Notes: generated by a model from the sequence alone, not told the origin. Positions 14,687 to 23,821 are shown, numbered from the stretch's first letter. The stretch is DNA of 31,301 bases from JAFAHD01 sp963772515 (GCA_963772515.1 CAVYXC010000006.1:1-31301), one strand, 5' to 3'. Made by a program: numbers and translations.

Positions 14687-15620
14687 TCACGGGCCAGCCG
14701 CCACGTTAGCGCATGGCTGAGTGACATGGACGCTCGGGGTGCTCGTGGCGGTGAACGACGTCTGCGCGTTCGCGAACACGAAGAGGCCCGCAGTGAAATC
14801 ACAAGCGTACAAGTTACCGCTCGCATCAACGCCTAGGCCGCCGCCGAACGTCAGTCCGGTGTTCGCCGACGGATCGGTGAACGAGGGCGTCACGCCGCTC
14901 GTGAACGGCGGTGGGCCGTTGAAGCGGTCGATATTGCCGGCGTCTTCGAGGACGTACGCGTGCCCCGCGCCATCGATGGCGACGCCGCGAGAATCGCCCG
15001 CGATGCCCGCCAGCGTGCCGGAGACCGCTTCGGCATTCGTGAGCGGCGCATCGAAGATGGCGACCGTCACGCCGCCGTTGTTGACCGCGTACAAGTTTCC
15101 GAGCGAGTCAAAAGTCAGCCCCTCTGGTCCGGCTGAGTCCGCTGGTGAGCGTGATGCTGGGCGCCGGCGTCACCGAGCCGCTGAAGGGGCCGACGAGCTC
15201 GTAAATGCTCCCGCTCAGGCTTGGCACCCACAGGTTGTTTCCGGCGTCGACGGCGAGCGCGCGCGCGTTGGTGCCGGCAGGTGTGTGGATCGTAGCGATC
15301 GGCAGGCTGGTTGCGGTCAACGGCAATGCGTACTCGCTGATGAGGGCTGGTGACGGGCCGTTGTCCACCACGAAAACGTGATTCAACTTGTCAAGCGCCA
15401 CGCCGGTAGCGGCAGTGAATCCGCTCAAGGTCACGACCGGCATCGATGTGTTAGTGAGCGGGAGCGCGTACACCAAAGCCGTCGTACTATCGCTCGCGAC
15501 GTAGAGATGCGTTGGCGGGAGCGGGGTCGGAGTCGGGGTGGGCCCCGGCGTGGTGCTGCTGGTACTGCACGCGTTGAGCGCTAGCGGCAGCACGAGCAGC
15601 GCGAGGAAAGATCTGCGCAT
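14687..15620 (-). pseudogene. Beta-propeller lipoprotein interrupted by a frameshift
   Basis: Starts at ATG 15620 with a lipoprotein signal (lipobox 'LNAC'), a Thr/Pro linker, then NHL/SMP-30-like propeller blades ('THLYVASDSTTALVYALPL', 'GVALDKLNHVFVVDNG', 'ALAVDAGNNLWVPS'). The frame stops after 'SGLSRTRGADF' at 15108. The next frame, entered at about 15131-15140, restores 'GPEGLTFDSLGNLYAVNNGG' and further blades ('GVAIDGAGHAYVLEDAGN', 'GLGVDASGNLYACDF') to the stop at 14687. One extra base in the CTCAGCC stretch explains it. Either an assembly error or a broken gene; without the shift it would encode about 310 residues. Confidence 0.75.
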
Positions 15621-15646
15621 GGCTTTCGCTCTTTCTGTCCGCACGG

Positions 15647-15829
15647 TCAGGTCGCGGCAGGTGCTTGCGGAGCGTCGTCGTCTTCTTCTGTCACGCCCCA
15701 CAGGTGCGCGCCGGTCGATTCGGCCCATTTGACCGCTTCATCGCGCGAATCGAACTCCTTCGAATCGCTGATCTTCACTTCTTTGGCTTTGTCGCCCGGT
15801 GCGTAGATCCAGGCCGTGAACTTACCCAT
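15647..15829 (-). CDS. Small acidic protein, 60 residues
   Basis: Starts at ATG 15829 after AGGAGG with 9-base spacing. The sequence is soluble: a beta strand 'FTAWIYAPGDKAKEVKI', then 'FDSRDEAVKWAESTGAHLWGVTEED' and a Pro/Ala/Asp tail. The strand-then-helix plan with 'DEAVKWAE' recalls DUF2188-like small proteins, but this is weak. Function unknown. It is divergent from the M48-like gene. Confidence 0.6.
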   Translation of the reverse strand: MGKFTAWIYAPGDKAKEVKISDSKEFDSRDEAVKWAESTGAHLWGVTEEDDDAPQAPAAT

Positions 15830-15933
15830 GCTAGCCAGCCTCCTGTCGCGGGGGTGGCGTCGGGACTTGGCCGCGCGCGGGCGACATCCCGCTCCCACGG
15901 GGTCCTCGTGCGTGCCGGGTTGAACGGCATCTC

Positions 15934-17133
15934 GTGCCAGATGCTACTGCCTCGCCCCCAGTGTTGGGCCTGTTCCGGGGAGCGAAGTCAGTCCGGTGGC
16001 CGCGCGAGACGTTCATGCTCGCCGTATGCGTCATCTTCGCGCCTCTAACGATCGGGCTCATCACCTACGCGCTCCATGAGAACTTCGCCGTGTCGGCGCT
16101 CGGCGTATTGCTGATCGTTGCGCTCGGGTACACCGCCATGACCCGGGGCCGTTTGCTGGGCACGAGCATCCGCGTCCAGGAAACACAGCTCCCGCGCGTC
16201 TTCGCCGTGGTCGAGTCGTGCACCAAGATGCTGGGCGTCTCCATGCCATTGATCTTCGTGCGCGAGGATTTGCGGGTGCCGCTGGTCTCGGTCGGACTGC
16301 GCGAGCCCTACGCGCTGATCGTCTCGACGGTGTGGCTGACTCAGCTCAAAGACGACGAGTTGCGGTTCTTGGTCGGCCGCGAGCTTGGACACATCTACGC
16401 CCGGCACACCCGGTTGACGTCGTTGTTATCCCCGACCGGTGCAGATAATCCGATTCTCGGCTTCGTCATGGGTCCGTGGCTGCGGCGCACCGAGTTCACT
16501 GCTGACCGCGTGGGGCTCCTATGTTGCGGCAGCTACGACGCCGCGATGCGTGCGATCCTGACAACGCAGTTCCAGGACGTCGTCGGCGCGATCGATCCTA
16601 CGCCGTTCGTCCAGCAACACGACGAGATCGAGACCGATCCGTCGTTGCGTGTCGGCGAGCTGATCAGCCGCGAACCGTATGCGACGCATCGCGTGCACGA
16701 GTTGCGAGTTTTTGCTGGAGGCCCTCTGTTCGAGTACTGGCGCGAGCGGCTTGATGCGTTCGCGGCGTCAGGGGTGATTGTCGCCTATCAGGAGCCCAGG
16801 AGGTTCTTGTGTCCGGCAGTCTTGACGTTAGATGTTGCATCGGTCTTCTTCATCGCCGACTACTTGAAAGTGAGCGGGCGGGTGACGACCACGATCGACG
16901 ACCCGGACGTGCCGGCGCTGCTCGATTGGTTGCGAGCGCATGCTCCGTGGGTCGCCCGGCATTTGGGGGCGCATCCGACGGCGGTTGGTTTAAGCGACTT
17001 CTTCACCACCGGCGTAAGTGTTGTCGTCGCGTTGATCGTCTATGTCGTCATCACGTTCTTGCTACGCCGAACGCCGGGCATGTTCGTCTTCGGGCTGCGG
17101 TGGCGGATGCCAAAGCGGACCGCCGAATCGTAG
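15934..17133 (+). CDS. M48-like membrane metallopeptidase with altered zinc motif
   Basis: A 399-residue protein with two transmembrane helices near residues 27-47 and 51-69, one near 365-387, and an M48-type catalytic domain between. The usual HExxH reads 'GRELGHIYARH': Arg149 replaces the first zinc His, while Glu150 and His153 remain, and the third ligand is kept in 'RRTEFTADRVG' (Glu187). With one ligand lost, normal zinc chemistry is doubtful; it may be a pseudopeptidase or use His157/His158-region residues. GTG 15934 gives the longest form; GTG 15961 or ATG 16015 are alternatives, the latter cutting into the first helix. Confidence 0.7.
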   Translation: MPDATASPPVLGLFRGAKSVRWPRETFMLAVCVIFAPLTIGLITYALHENFAVSALGVLLIVALGYTAMTRGRLLGTSIRVQETQLPRVFAVVESCTKMLGVSMPLIFVREDLRVPLVSVGLREPYALIVSTVWLTQLKDDELRFLVGRELGHIYARHTRLTSLLSPTGADNPILGFVMGPWLRRTEFTADRVGLLCCGSYDAAMRAILTTQFQDVVGAIDPTPFVQQHDEIETDPSLRVGELISREPYATHRVHELRVFAGGPLFEYWRERLDAFAASGVIVAYQEPRRFLCPAVLTLDVASVFFIADYLKVSGRVTTTIDDPDVPALLDWLRAHAPWVARHLGAHPTAVGLSDFFTTGVSVVVALIVYVVITFLLRRTPGMFVFGLRWRMPKRTAES

Positions 17134-17145
17134 CGAGAGGTCGTC

Positions 17146-17754
17146 GTGCGTCTCCCGCACGAAACTCTCCGTGTGTCGAAGTTGATCTACATGACCAACA
17201 CGTCACTCGACGGTTACATCGAGGACGCAACCGGAGCCTTCGATTGGGTCAATCCCGATCCAGTATTCGCGTTCATCACCGAGTTGTTGCGGCCGATTGG
17301 AACCTTTCTCTTGGGACGGCGACTCTATGAAACGATGATCTTTTGGGATGCGCCGGTGGATGGCTATCCGACCGAACAGCGCGACTTCGCACGGATCTGG
17401 CAGAAGCTTGAGAAGATCGTCTTTTCACGAACGCTGACAGTCGCTACAACACGCAACACGCGTGTCGAGCGGGATTTCGACCTCGAGGCTATTCGGAAGC
17501 TCAAGCGGGAATCAGAGCACGACATCATCATTGGCGGCGCCGAGCTTGCGGGGCTTGCGCTCGAAGCCGATCTCGTCGACGAATGTCACCTGTTTCTTAA
17601 CCCGGTGATCGTCGGCGGCGGAAAGCCGGCATTCCGAGCCGCCTTACGACGGAATCTCGAACTCCTTGAGACGCGCCGTTTCGGCACCGGAGTAATTTAC
17701 GTGCGCTATCGGATACGAGGCGGTACTAGTTCAAAGAACGTGGCGGTCGAATAA
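17146..17754 (+). CDS. Dihydrofolate reductase family protein (RibD C-terminal-like)
   Basis: A 202-residue protein of the YyaP/RibD-C type: 'KLIYMTNTSLDGYIEDATG' opening strand, 'LLGRRLYETMIFWD', 'KIVFSRTLT', the nucleotide-binding 'DIIIGGAELAGLAL', and 'DECHLFLNPVIVGGGKPAF'. It probably binds NADPH and reduces a small heterocycle or similar compound; it is not expected to be the housekeeping DHFR. GTG 17146 follows GAGAGG; GTG 17173, right at the homology start, is possible. The last codons and stop are supplied by the 26-bp repeat at 17744-17769. Confidence 0.85.
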   Translation: MRLPHETLRVSKLIYMTNTSLDGYIEDATGAFDWVNPDPVFAFITELLRPIGTFLLGRRLYETMIFWDAPVDGYPTEQRDFARIWQKLEKIVFSRTLTVATTRNTRVERDFDLEAIRKLKRESEHDIIIGGAELAGLALEADLVDECHLFLNPVIVGGGKPAFRAALRRNLELLETRRFGTGVIYVRYRIRGGTSSKNVAVE

Positions 17755-17769
17755 CTTCGACAGCTCCAT
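17744..17769 (+). repeat. 26-bp palindromic repeat, copy A (degenerate)
   Basis: Matches 23781-23806 at 24 of 26 positions in the same orientation. The palindrome is imperfect here (CGGTCGAAT and CTTCGACAG arms). It covers the stop codon of the dihydrofolate-reductase-like gene and ends 9 bases before the CHAT gene stop. Confidence 0.75.
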
Positions 17770-17777
17770 TTAGGGCG

Positions 17778-20700
17778 TTAGCGGGGGACTACCGCCGTGT
17801 CGCCGTCGCCGAAGACGACGGTCGGCGCCCATGAGAACGGGTGGGCGAACCGCGGGTCGGAATCGTTGATGAGGGTGAGCTTCGCTAGTCTGAGGCTTTC
17901 GGCTGGCGACTTGCCGGCGTTGAGACTTGCGAAGAACGCCGGGGTGAGCTTCGGCGCGACCTGATCGTCGACTTCCCATAGCGTGACCGACATCGCCGGC
18001 GTGCCGGCGAACAAGAACGCCCGCGTCAGGCCGCTGATGCCCTCGCCCGCTGCGTGCGGGCCGGCGCCGGTGTTGCAGGCGGACAGCGTGACGAAATCCG
18101 CATCGAGCGTGAGTCCGAAGATGTCAGCCATGGTGAGGAAGCCGTCGCCGTTCTCCGGGTGCGCGAGCACCAGCGCGGGCTGCGTGAGGCCTTGGATCTG
18201 ATCCGGCAGCACGGCGTGCGTGGCGAACAACAGATAGCGATACTCTTTGAGCTGGCCCGAGCCATTGAGCGCGAGGACCTTTTCGCGCGACGCATCGTCG
18301 CCCGTGAGAATGCTGTCCGGCGGCGCGTTGAGCACCTGGCGGACGTCGTCTGCTTCGACTTGTGAGCCGGGCAGATCGGGGAACGCGGCGGCGAGATCCT
18401 GCGATGAGTTGCCGACGACGGCCCGCATGGCGCGCGTCTGTTCGGTGGCGTACGTATCGGTGTCGGCGTTCGCGACGGCAACGACGGCGTTGCCGATCGC
18501 GGGTCGCGCAAAGGCGAGCAGCGGATCGGGCGCCTTGCGCCGCGCTTGCTCGCTGGTGCGCACGACGCCGAGCAGTGAGGCGGATGGGATATACGAGATC
18601 GCGTGCTGTTGGATCAGATAGTGCGGACGGCCCGTGGCGTGCGCGGGATCTTGCGTGACCAGCGCCTCGAACGGAAGATCGTAAAGCGGTCCGGCCGGAA
18701 TGACGACGAGGCTCCGGGCGCCGCCGACCGTCGGCGCGATCGACTTCGGCACGAGCACGGTGTAGAGCGCGTAGCTGTCGGCTGCGAACGCGGGTATATC
18801 TTGTGCAGCGTCGTCTGAGATCTGACTGGGGAGCATCTGTTTGTCGACGTCGGCCTGGATGCGTGCGGCGTGCGCGCGCAGCGCCGCAACCCGCTGCTGG
18901 ATCTGCGCCGTTCCGGGTTCCGTCACGAGCTGGAAATGGTCGCGGCTGACGACCCAGAGCAGCGTGCGCGCGTCGCCGACGTCGTAGATCAATAGCAGCT
19001 CGCCGGGGTTCAGGATCTTTTTCTGCAGGGTCGTCGAGTCGATCGGCGATGGATGCTGAAGCGCGTAGTACGCGGGGTACTTCGCCTTGAGCTGTGCCTG
19101 CAGCGCGTTGCGCTTGACGGTGACGTCGTGAAGGTGCTGCGTTGCGGCCGCCACCGCAGCCGGATCCGGTTTGGGCACGGACTCCGTGTACGCGAGCGCG
19201 GTGTGCGCATCGTCGACCGCAAGCTCGGCTTCGGTATCGCTCGTGACGACCGATTCGGGCACGCCCGCGAATTGGCGCGCCGCGCTGCGTCCGATCTGCT
19301 CGAGCGCCTCGCGTGCCTGCTTGCGCTCGAGGATCTGCAGCGCCTGACGGTCGTAACCTCTGCCTGGAAACCGAGCGTTGAGCTGCCATAGATATTGGAT
19401 GAAATCGTCGTACAGGCTCAACTTGGTGGAGAAGTACGTGGCCCGCGCGCTCGTGGCGCTGAGGCCGGCGCGCGTGCTTTCGATCTGATCGAGCGCTCCG
19501 GTGTAGTCGGCGATGGCGGCACTGCGCATGTCAAGCGCTGCCTCAGCGTTTGCGAGCGCACGCAAGCTGCCCCACAGCCGCTCGCTTTGTCCCTGGCGGC
19601 GCGCCAACGCGACTGCCTGGCGCCCGGCTTGGAGTCCAGCCTGATTCTTGCCGAGCGCGACGTCTGCGCTGGCGATGTCGATGAGCGTAATCCCTTCGCC
19701 GACCACGCTCTGCTCCGCGCGGTACATAACAAGCGCCTGGTGATCGTTGTCGTATTCCTGCTGCGGTTTTCCGTTTCTGCCGTACAGGGCGCCGAGCGCG
19801 TAGTAGGTCTCGGCGATCTCGTCGTTGTCGGCTGCGGCCTTGGCGACTTGCAGCGACGCGTTGAGATCGCGTATCGCGTCATCGGTGCGTCTGAGATTCA
19901 CCTCGGCGATCGAAACGGTGAGCAGCGCGTCAGCTTCGCCGCGCTTGTTTTCGGTAGCACGGTCGATGGCCGCGGCGGACGAAGCGTCTTGGACTGCTTC
20001 TTCGTCGCGGCCGAGCGAGGAGAGCAATGACGCCAATGCGATCAGCGCCCCCGCCTCGCCGTGGCTATAGTGAACTGCGCGGTACAGCGCGAGGGATTGT
20101 TGAACGTCGTCCATCGCTTTGTCGTACTGACTAAGCTCTCGCTCGAGATCCCCCAGCTGGTACAGCGCGCCGCCCTCGCCGATGCGCCAGCCGATCGCAT
20201 GATCGAGCGCGGCTTGCTGTTTGAAGTCGTCGAGCGCGACATCGTAACGTTCTTCATTGCTCGCCAGATCGCCCAAGTTGCCCAGCGCGGTCGCTTGGTC
20301 GCGCCGGTCATCGACGCTACGCGCGATCTGCAGCGCCTGCTGCGAAGTGCGCTCTTCGTCGCCGGCGCGGCCGAGATTCCGATACGAAAACGCCATGTCG
20401 TTGAGGACGTGAGCTTCTTGCGCGCCGCCGTTGAGCGCCTGGAATATCGGCAACGCTTGCGCGTAGTCTTTGAGCGCAACGTCGTCATGGCCGATCGTCT
20501 GATTCACCGTGCCGATCAGCTCGAGCGACGTCGCGTATGCGTACTTATCGCCCGCCGCACGCGATATCTCCATGGATTGCTGGAGATACGGCAGCGCCTC
20601 GGGGTACTTGCCCGAGTTGGCGATCAGGATGGCCATGCCGCGAAGCACGTCAGCTTGACCGCGCTGATCGTTCGCCGCGCGATACAGGTCTTGCGCTTGC

Positions 20701-21311
20701 TTGTCGGCCGTCATCGCATCGTCGGTCTTGCCGATGAAATCGTCCAGGTCGCCGATGTCCGCGAGGACGTCGGCCTGACCCGCGGTGTCGTTGATTTCTT
20801 TGAATATCGCGAGCGCCTGTTGGTAGCTGGTCATGGCATCGTCGTTCTTGGCCTGCGCATACTGCAAGTTGCCGAGCCACTCGATGTCGGCGGCTTCGCC
20901 CGCTCGATCATTGAGCGCGCGGTGGGCCGACAGCGCAGCGTTGAGGGAGTCGAGCGCTTGGGGATATTGGCGCAGTTTATCTTGCGCTTTGCCGACGTCT
21001 AGTCTGAATGCGGCGATGGCAGGTTGGGAGTTCTGGTTTTGTGCGGCTTGCAAGCCCGCTTGCCACGCGGCGAGCGCGGTCTTGTAGTCGTGTTGGTCGA
21101 ACGCGGTTTGTCCCTGCGCTTGCGTCTTCTGCAAGTCGGGCGACAGCGTGGATGGTGCGGGTGCTTGCGTGGCCGGCGCTGCTGACGCGGCTGGAGCCGG
21201 CGCCGCGGTTGGATCCGCAAGCGCCGCTGGTCCCGACGCCGTAAACGCCAGCGCCGCGAGAGCGATCAACGCGGCGGCGGCCGACCGTAGCGCACCGATG
21301 CGCAGCGTCAT
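17778..21311 (-). CDS. Secreted TPR-CHAT (caspase-like) protein
   Basis: A 1177-residue protein. Residues 1-33 are a Sec signal followed by an Ala/Pro linker. About residues 50-650 hold a long array of TPR/Kinesin-light-chain-like repeats ('ALDSLNAALSAHRALNDRAGEA' style). After a helical linker the CHAT domain fills the C-terminus (about 840-1177) with the caspase-type dyad His1032 ('LLFATHAVL') and Cys1079 ('VTLSACNTGAG'), and the usual 'GEGISGLTRAFLFAGTPA' and 'SWAPTVVFGDG'. It is probably a protease outside the cytoplasm whose activity is gated by partners bound to the TPRs. ATG 21311 overlaps the preceding stop (ATGA). Third gene of a coupled operon. Confidence 0.88.
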   Translation of the reverse strand: MTLRIGALRSAAAALIALAALAFTASGPAALADPTAAPAPAASAAPATQAPAPSTLSPDLQKTQAQGQTAFDQHDYKTALAAWQAGLQAAQNQNSQPAIAAFRLDVGKAQDKLRQYPQALDSLNAALSAHRALNDRAGEAADIEWLGNLQYAQAKNDDAMTSYQQALAIFKEINDTAGQADVLADIGDLDDFIGKTDDAMTADKQAQDLYRAANDQRGQADVLRGMAILIANSGKYPEALPYLQQSMEISRAAGDKYAYATSLELIGTVNQTIGHDDVALKDYAQALPIFQALNGGAQEAHVLNDMAFSYRNLGRAGDEERTSQQALQIARSVDDRRDQATALGNLGDLASNEERYDVALDDFKQQAALDHAIGWRIGEGGALYQLGDLERELSQYDKAMDDVQQSLALYRAVHYSHGEAGALIALASLLSSLGRDEEAVQDASSAAAIDRATENKRGEADALLTVSIAEVNLRRTDDAIRDLNASLQVAKAAADNDEIAETYYALGALYGRNGKPQQEYDNDHQALVMYRAEQSVVGEGITLIDIASADVALGKNQAGLQAGRQAVALARRQGQSERLWGSLRALANAEAALDMRSAAIADYTGALDQIESTRAGLSATSARATYFSTKLSLYDDFIQYLWQLNARFPGRGYDRQALQILERKQAREALEQIGRSAARQFAGVPESVVTSDTEAELAVDDAHTALAYTESVPKPDPAAVAAATQHLHDVTVKRNALQAQLKAKYPAYYALQHPSPIDSTTLQKKILNPGELLLIYDVGDARTLLWVVSRDHFQLVTEPGTAQIQQRVAALRAHAARIQADVDKQMLPSQISDDAAQDIPAFAADSYALYTVLVPKSIAPTVGGARSLVVIPAGPLYDLPFEALVTQDPAHATGRPHYLIQQHAISYIPSASLLGVVRTSEQARRKAPDPLLAFARPAIGNAVVAVANADTDTYATEQTRAMRAVVGNSSQDLAAAFPDLPGSQVEADDVRQVLNAPPDSILTGDDASREKVLALNGSGQLKEYRYLLFATHAVLPDQIQGLTQPALVLAHPENGDGFLTMADIFGLTLDADFVTLSACNTGAGPHAAGEGISGLTRAFLFAGTPAMSVTLWEVDDQVAPKLTPAFFASLNAGKSPAESLRLAKLTLINDSDPRFAHPFSWAPTVVFGDGDTAVVPR

Positions 21312-22255
21312 TGACCGCCGGCGAGCTCGAAGCTCAATGCGCGCGACAGATCTGATCCCGGCGTAAATCCGGCGACTCCTTGATACGCTTGGAAGCGCCA
21401 CGACGGGCTCTGCTGCACAAGCCAGCCGGCGTACAGCGCGGCGCGAAGGTCCATCGGTTGCGAGGGATCTTGTAACGCGGCCATTTCTGTCGGCGGGGGT
21501 TGCGGCAGATCCGCTGGGGGGATCGCTTCGAAGTCGGCCGCGGTGTGCCGGCCGCTTGCATCGCCGACTCTTAGCTCGTAGGTGCCGGGTGTCAACGTGA
21601 CGTCGATGGCCGTCTTGCGCTCGTCCAAACCGACTTTGCCCGCCAACGCTGAGGTGTCGCCCTTCTTATATATGGCGACGTCGTATGGAGGCTGGCCGTC
21701 GATCCAGGCCACCCAGAGCTTGGGTTGCCCGGCGGCGACGCGCGGATGCGCAGGTTGCAAGAGATAGATAAGGACCGGCTCTTGCACGCCACCGCGGGTC
21801 TGTGCGGTCGTGGTGTGCTCTGTGTAATAATCGTTCTGCGAGCGCTGGAAGAGCTCGCCAACGGAAGCGAACATGCGCCCGATGGCGGCGACGGCCGCGT
21901 TTTCGCCAGCGGTGGATTGCGCGACGCAGTACTTCGGACTGGCGGCATCGACGCGCGCTTCCGTGCCGTCGATCATCAGCGTCATTCGATTCGCATTGTC
22001 GCTGGGTTGCGCATTGGTCGACTCGTGCAGGATGACGCAGTCGCCGACGTTCAGCGTCATCCCAAGGCGCGGCGGCAGTTTTTGTGCGCCGCGATCGATC
22101 TCATACGCGGTGGACGGACCGGTATACGATTCGATGTAGCGATAGTTCGCAGTCGAATCGGCTGCGGCGGCGAGCGGAACGACGAGTCCGCTTGCGAGCG
22201 CGAGCGCGCTGGCGAAACAAAAAGATATGGCACGTGCGTTGCCGGTTCGGCTCAC
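21308..22255 (-). CDS. Secreted FecR/Ig-like protein of the CHASE2-CHAT operon
   Basis: A 315-residue protein from GTG 22255, whose start overlaps the CHASE2 stop as GTGA. Residues 1-33 are a signal peptide ('LVVPLAAAADS'). About 45-115 resembles a FecR-like beta unit ('LGMTLNVGDCVILHE' with 'MTLMIDGTEARV'); about 165-250 is an Ig-like domain ('KLWVAWIDGQPPYDVAIYKK', 'VTLTPGTYELRVGDASG'); the end is helical ('DLRAALYAGWLVQQSP'). Together these suggest a periplasmic or surface binding protein that presents a signal to its operon partners. The FecR label is tentative. Confidence 0.6.
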   Translation of the reverse strand: MSRTGNARAISFCFASALALASGLVVPLAAAADSTANYRYIESYTGPSTAYEIDRGAQKLPPRLGMTLNVGDCVILHESTNAQPSDNANRMTLMIDGTEARVDAASPKYCVAQSTAGENAAVAAIGRMFASVGELFQRSQNDYYTEHTTTAQTRGGVQEPVLIYLLQPAHPRVAAGQPKLWVAWIDGQPPYDVAIYKKGDTSALAGKVGLDERKTAIDVTLTPGTYELRVGDASGRHTAADFEAIPPADLPQPPPTEMAALQDPSQPMDLRAALYAGWLVQQSPSWRFQAYQGVAGFTPGSDLSRALSFELAGGQ

Positions 22256-23730
22256 TTGAGCACTCCTCGCTGGTGGAGCCACGTCTCGACCCCGCCGATC
22301 AGCTCGTGCACTTGGATGCCGAGGATCGGCATGATCGGATCGAAGAAATAGCCGCGATTCAAGAGCAGATATCCGCCGGTGACCGCGGCGGCGACGATGA
22401 TCGCCGATGCCGCGACCAGTGCGGTACGGTGCGGTACGTAGAAGAACAGCACGCTGACGAAGATCGTGAGAAATGCGTCGATGCCATACCGCAGATACCA
22501 GGGAGCTTCGCGGATATGATCGTCGTGCAGCAAGGCGTTGATGGCGTTGAGCAGCACGACGGTTCCGGGCATCTCACCAAGCGGAGTCTGGTGCACGTCC
22601 GGGTTGTCCGTGTACGTTCCGCCGATGACGACGATCTTCCCCCGAAGCAATGCGGGCTCGAATCTTTGCGCGGGGTCGATGTCGGTGATCTCCCACGCGG
22701 GCACGACTACGCCGAGGCGCTGACCTCGTTGGCGTTGTGCGCCGGGCGGCGCCCAGCCGAAGCGATAGAAGAAACGCCGTTCGAGATCGCTGGTGCTCAG
22801 CTCGAGCGGGTAGCCGACGTCGATGACGAAGCGATCGCGCGGCATCTGCGCGTGCGAGCTGCTCTGCACGCTGCCCTGCTCTTGCACCCCTTGCAGGCAT
22901 ATCGGGGCCAGGCCGACGTCGAGCGCTCGCTGCAGCTTCACGAGATCCTTGCCGTTGTAGGCCGCCACCGCGAGCATCTCGGCGGAGGGAAACGCTTCGC
23001 CACGATGCGTCTCGCAGACGGGTTCCCAGAGGCGCCAACCGCGGATCATCGAGTCGGCGTCAACGTGGAAGATGGCAGTGCCGAAGGCGATCGAGTTAGA
23101 TTCTTGGCCGATCGGGTCGAGAAAGGATGGCTGCGTCTCGTGCGCCGGTGCGCCGTTGGGGAGCGTGTCGCTCCTTGACGTGCGCAAGCCGCGCGTGAGT
23201 ATGATAGGGGGGCACCCCTCGCGCGCGCCGTTCGTGGGGCACTTGGCGTCGTAGCTTCGTAGGTATTGCGCCAGGGCGTCATCGGCGCTGACGGGCGGCT
23301 GGGCGCGTTCGTTTTGCGGCGTGCTCGAGTCGCAGGTGAGCGCGTGGCGCTGCGTCTGGCTCTGGCTGCGCGCGCTCAGGTCGATGTCGACGACGACGAC
23401 GCGTGCGCCGGCGCGGGCGGCATAGTCGATAAGCCGGCACAGCTTGTCGCGCGGCGTGTAGTACGGCGAGCCCCATGCGGTGACATGGGTCTGGTCGTCG
23501 ATGTCGATGAACGCGAGGCTCGCGCCGATATCGGTGCCCGCGAACTGGCTGATCTGCCACGTGAGCATCTTGTCGCGCAGCGATGACACCGCGACCGTCG
23601 TCTCGACCGGAGCGAGCAGCACGGAGATCAGCGACCCGATCATGATGTTGAGCGCGAAGTCGCGCTTGCGATCGGGAAGCGATCGCCACCATTGGAGAAT
23701 GCGGTGGCGCAAAAGCGGAGGGCTTGACAT
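22252..23730 (-). CDS. CHASE2-domain membrane sensor without output domain
   Basis: A 492-residue protein. One transmembrane helix near residues 27-45 is followed by a large extracytoplasmic CHASE2 domain (about 60-415): 'ASLAFIDIDDQTHVTAWGS', 'ARVVVVDIDL', 'GKIVVIGGTYTDNPDVHQTPLG' and 'PGTVVLLNAINALL' are typical. Two helices follow (about 428-470), and the protein ends about 25 residues later. CHASE2 normally feeds a histidine kinase, cyclase or serine/threonine kinase; here no output domain exists, so the signal must pass to separate proteins. First gene of the operon; ATG 23730 has only a weak ribosome site. Confidence 0.85.
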   Translation of the reverse strand: MSSPPLLRHRILQWWRSLPDRKRDFALNIMIGSLISVLLAPVETTVAVSSLRDKMLTWQISQFAGTDIGASLAFIDIDDQTHVTAWGSPYYTPRDKLCRLIDYAARAGARVVVVDIDLSARSQSQTQRHALTCDSSTPQNERAQPPVSADDALAQYLRSYDAKCPTNGAREGCPPIILTRGLRTSRSDTLPNGAPAHETQPSFLDPIGQESNSIAFGTAIFHVDADSMIRGWRLWEPVCETHRGEAFPSAEMLAVAAYNGKDLVKLQRALDVGLAPICLQGVQEQGSVQSSSHAQMPRDRFVIDVGYPLELSTSDLERRFFYRFGWAPPGAQRQRGQRLGVVVPAWEITDIDPAQRFEPALLRGKIVVIGGTYTDNPDVHQTPLGEMPGTVVLLNAINALLHDDHIREAPWYLRYGIDAFLTIFVSVLFFYVPHRTALVAASAIIVAAAVTGGYLLLNRGYFFDPIMPILGIQVHELIGGVETWLHQRGVLK

Positions 23731-23780
23731 TGCGACCGCCTACGCTACGGTCCGGTCAGGCCGATGTCCTGGATTAGAGT

Positions 23781-23806
23781 CGGTCGAATAAATTCGACCG
23801 CTCCAT
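23781..23806 (+). repeat. 26-bp palindromic repeat, copy B (perfect palindrome)
   Basis: Perfect 9-bp arms CGGTCGAAT / ATTCGACCG with an AA centre (23781-23800), followed by CTCCAT shared with copy A. It lies between the CHASE2 start and the end of the XRE-MmyB gene, 50 bases upstream of the CHASE2 start. Confidence 0.8.
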
Positions 23807-23821
23807 ACGTGCCCGCTCGGT

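Noticed and set aside
18124..19389. Long minus-strand frame of about 420 codons inside the TPR-CHAT gene
   Set aside because: It is an Arg/Ala-rich shadow of the CHAT gene, which has a recognisable domain in the other frame.
22084..23178. Plus-strand frame of about 364 codons opposite the CHASE2 gene
   Set aside because: Antisense to clear CHASE2 motifs, with no ribosome site and no recognisable protein features.
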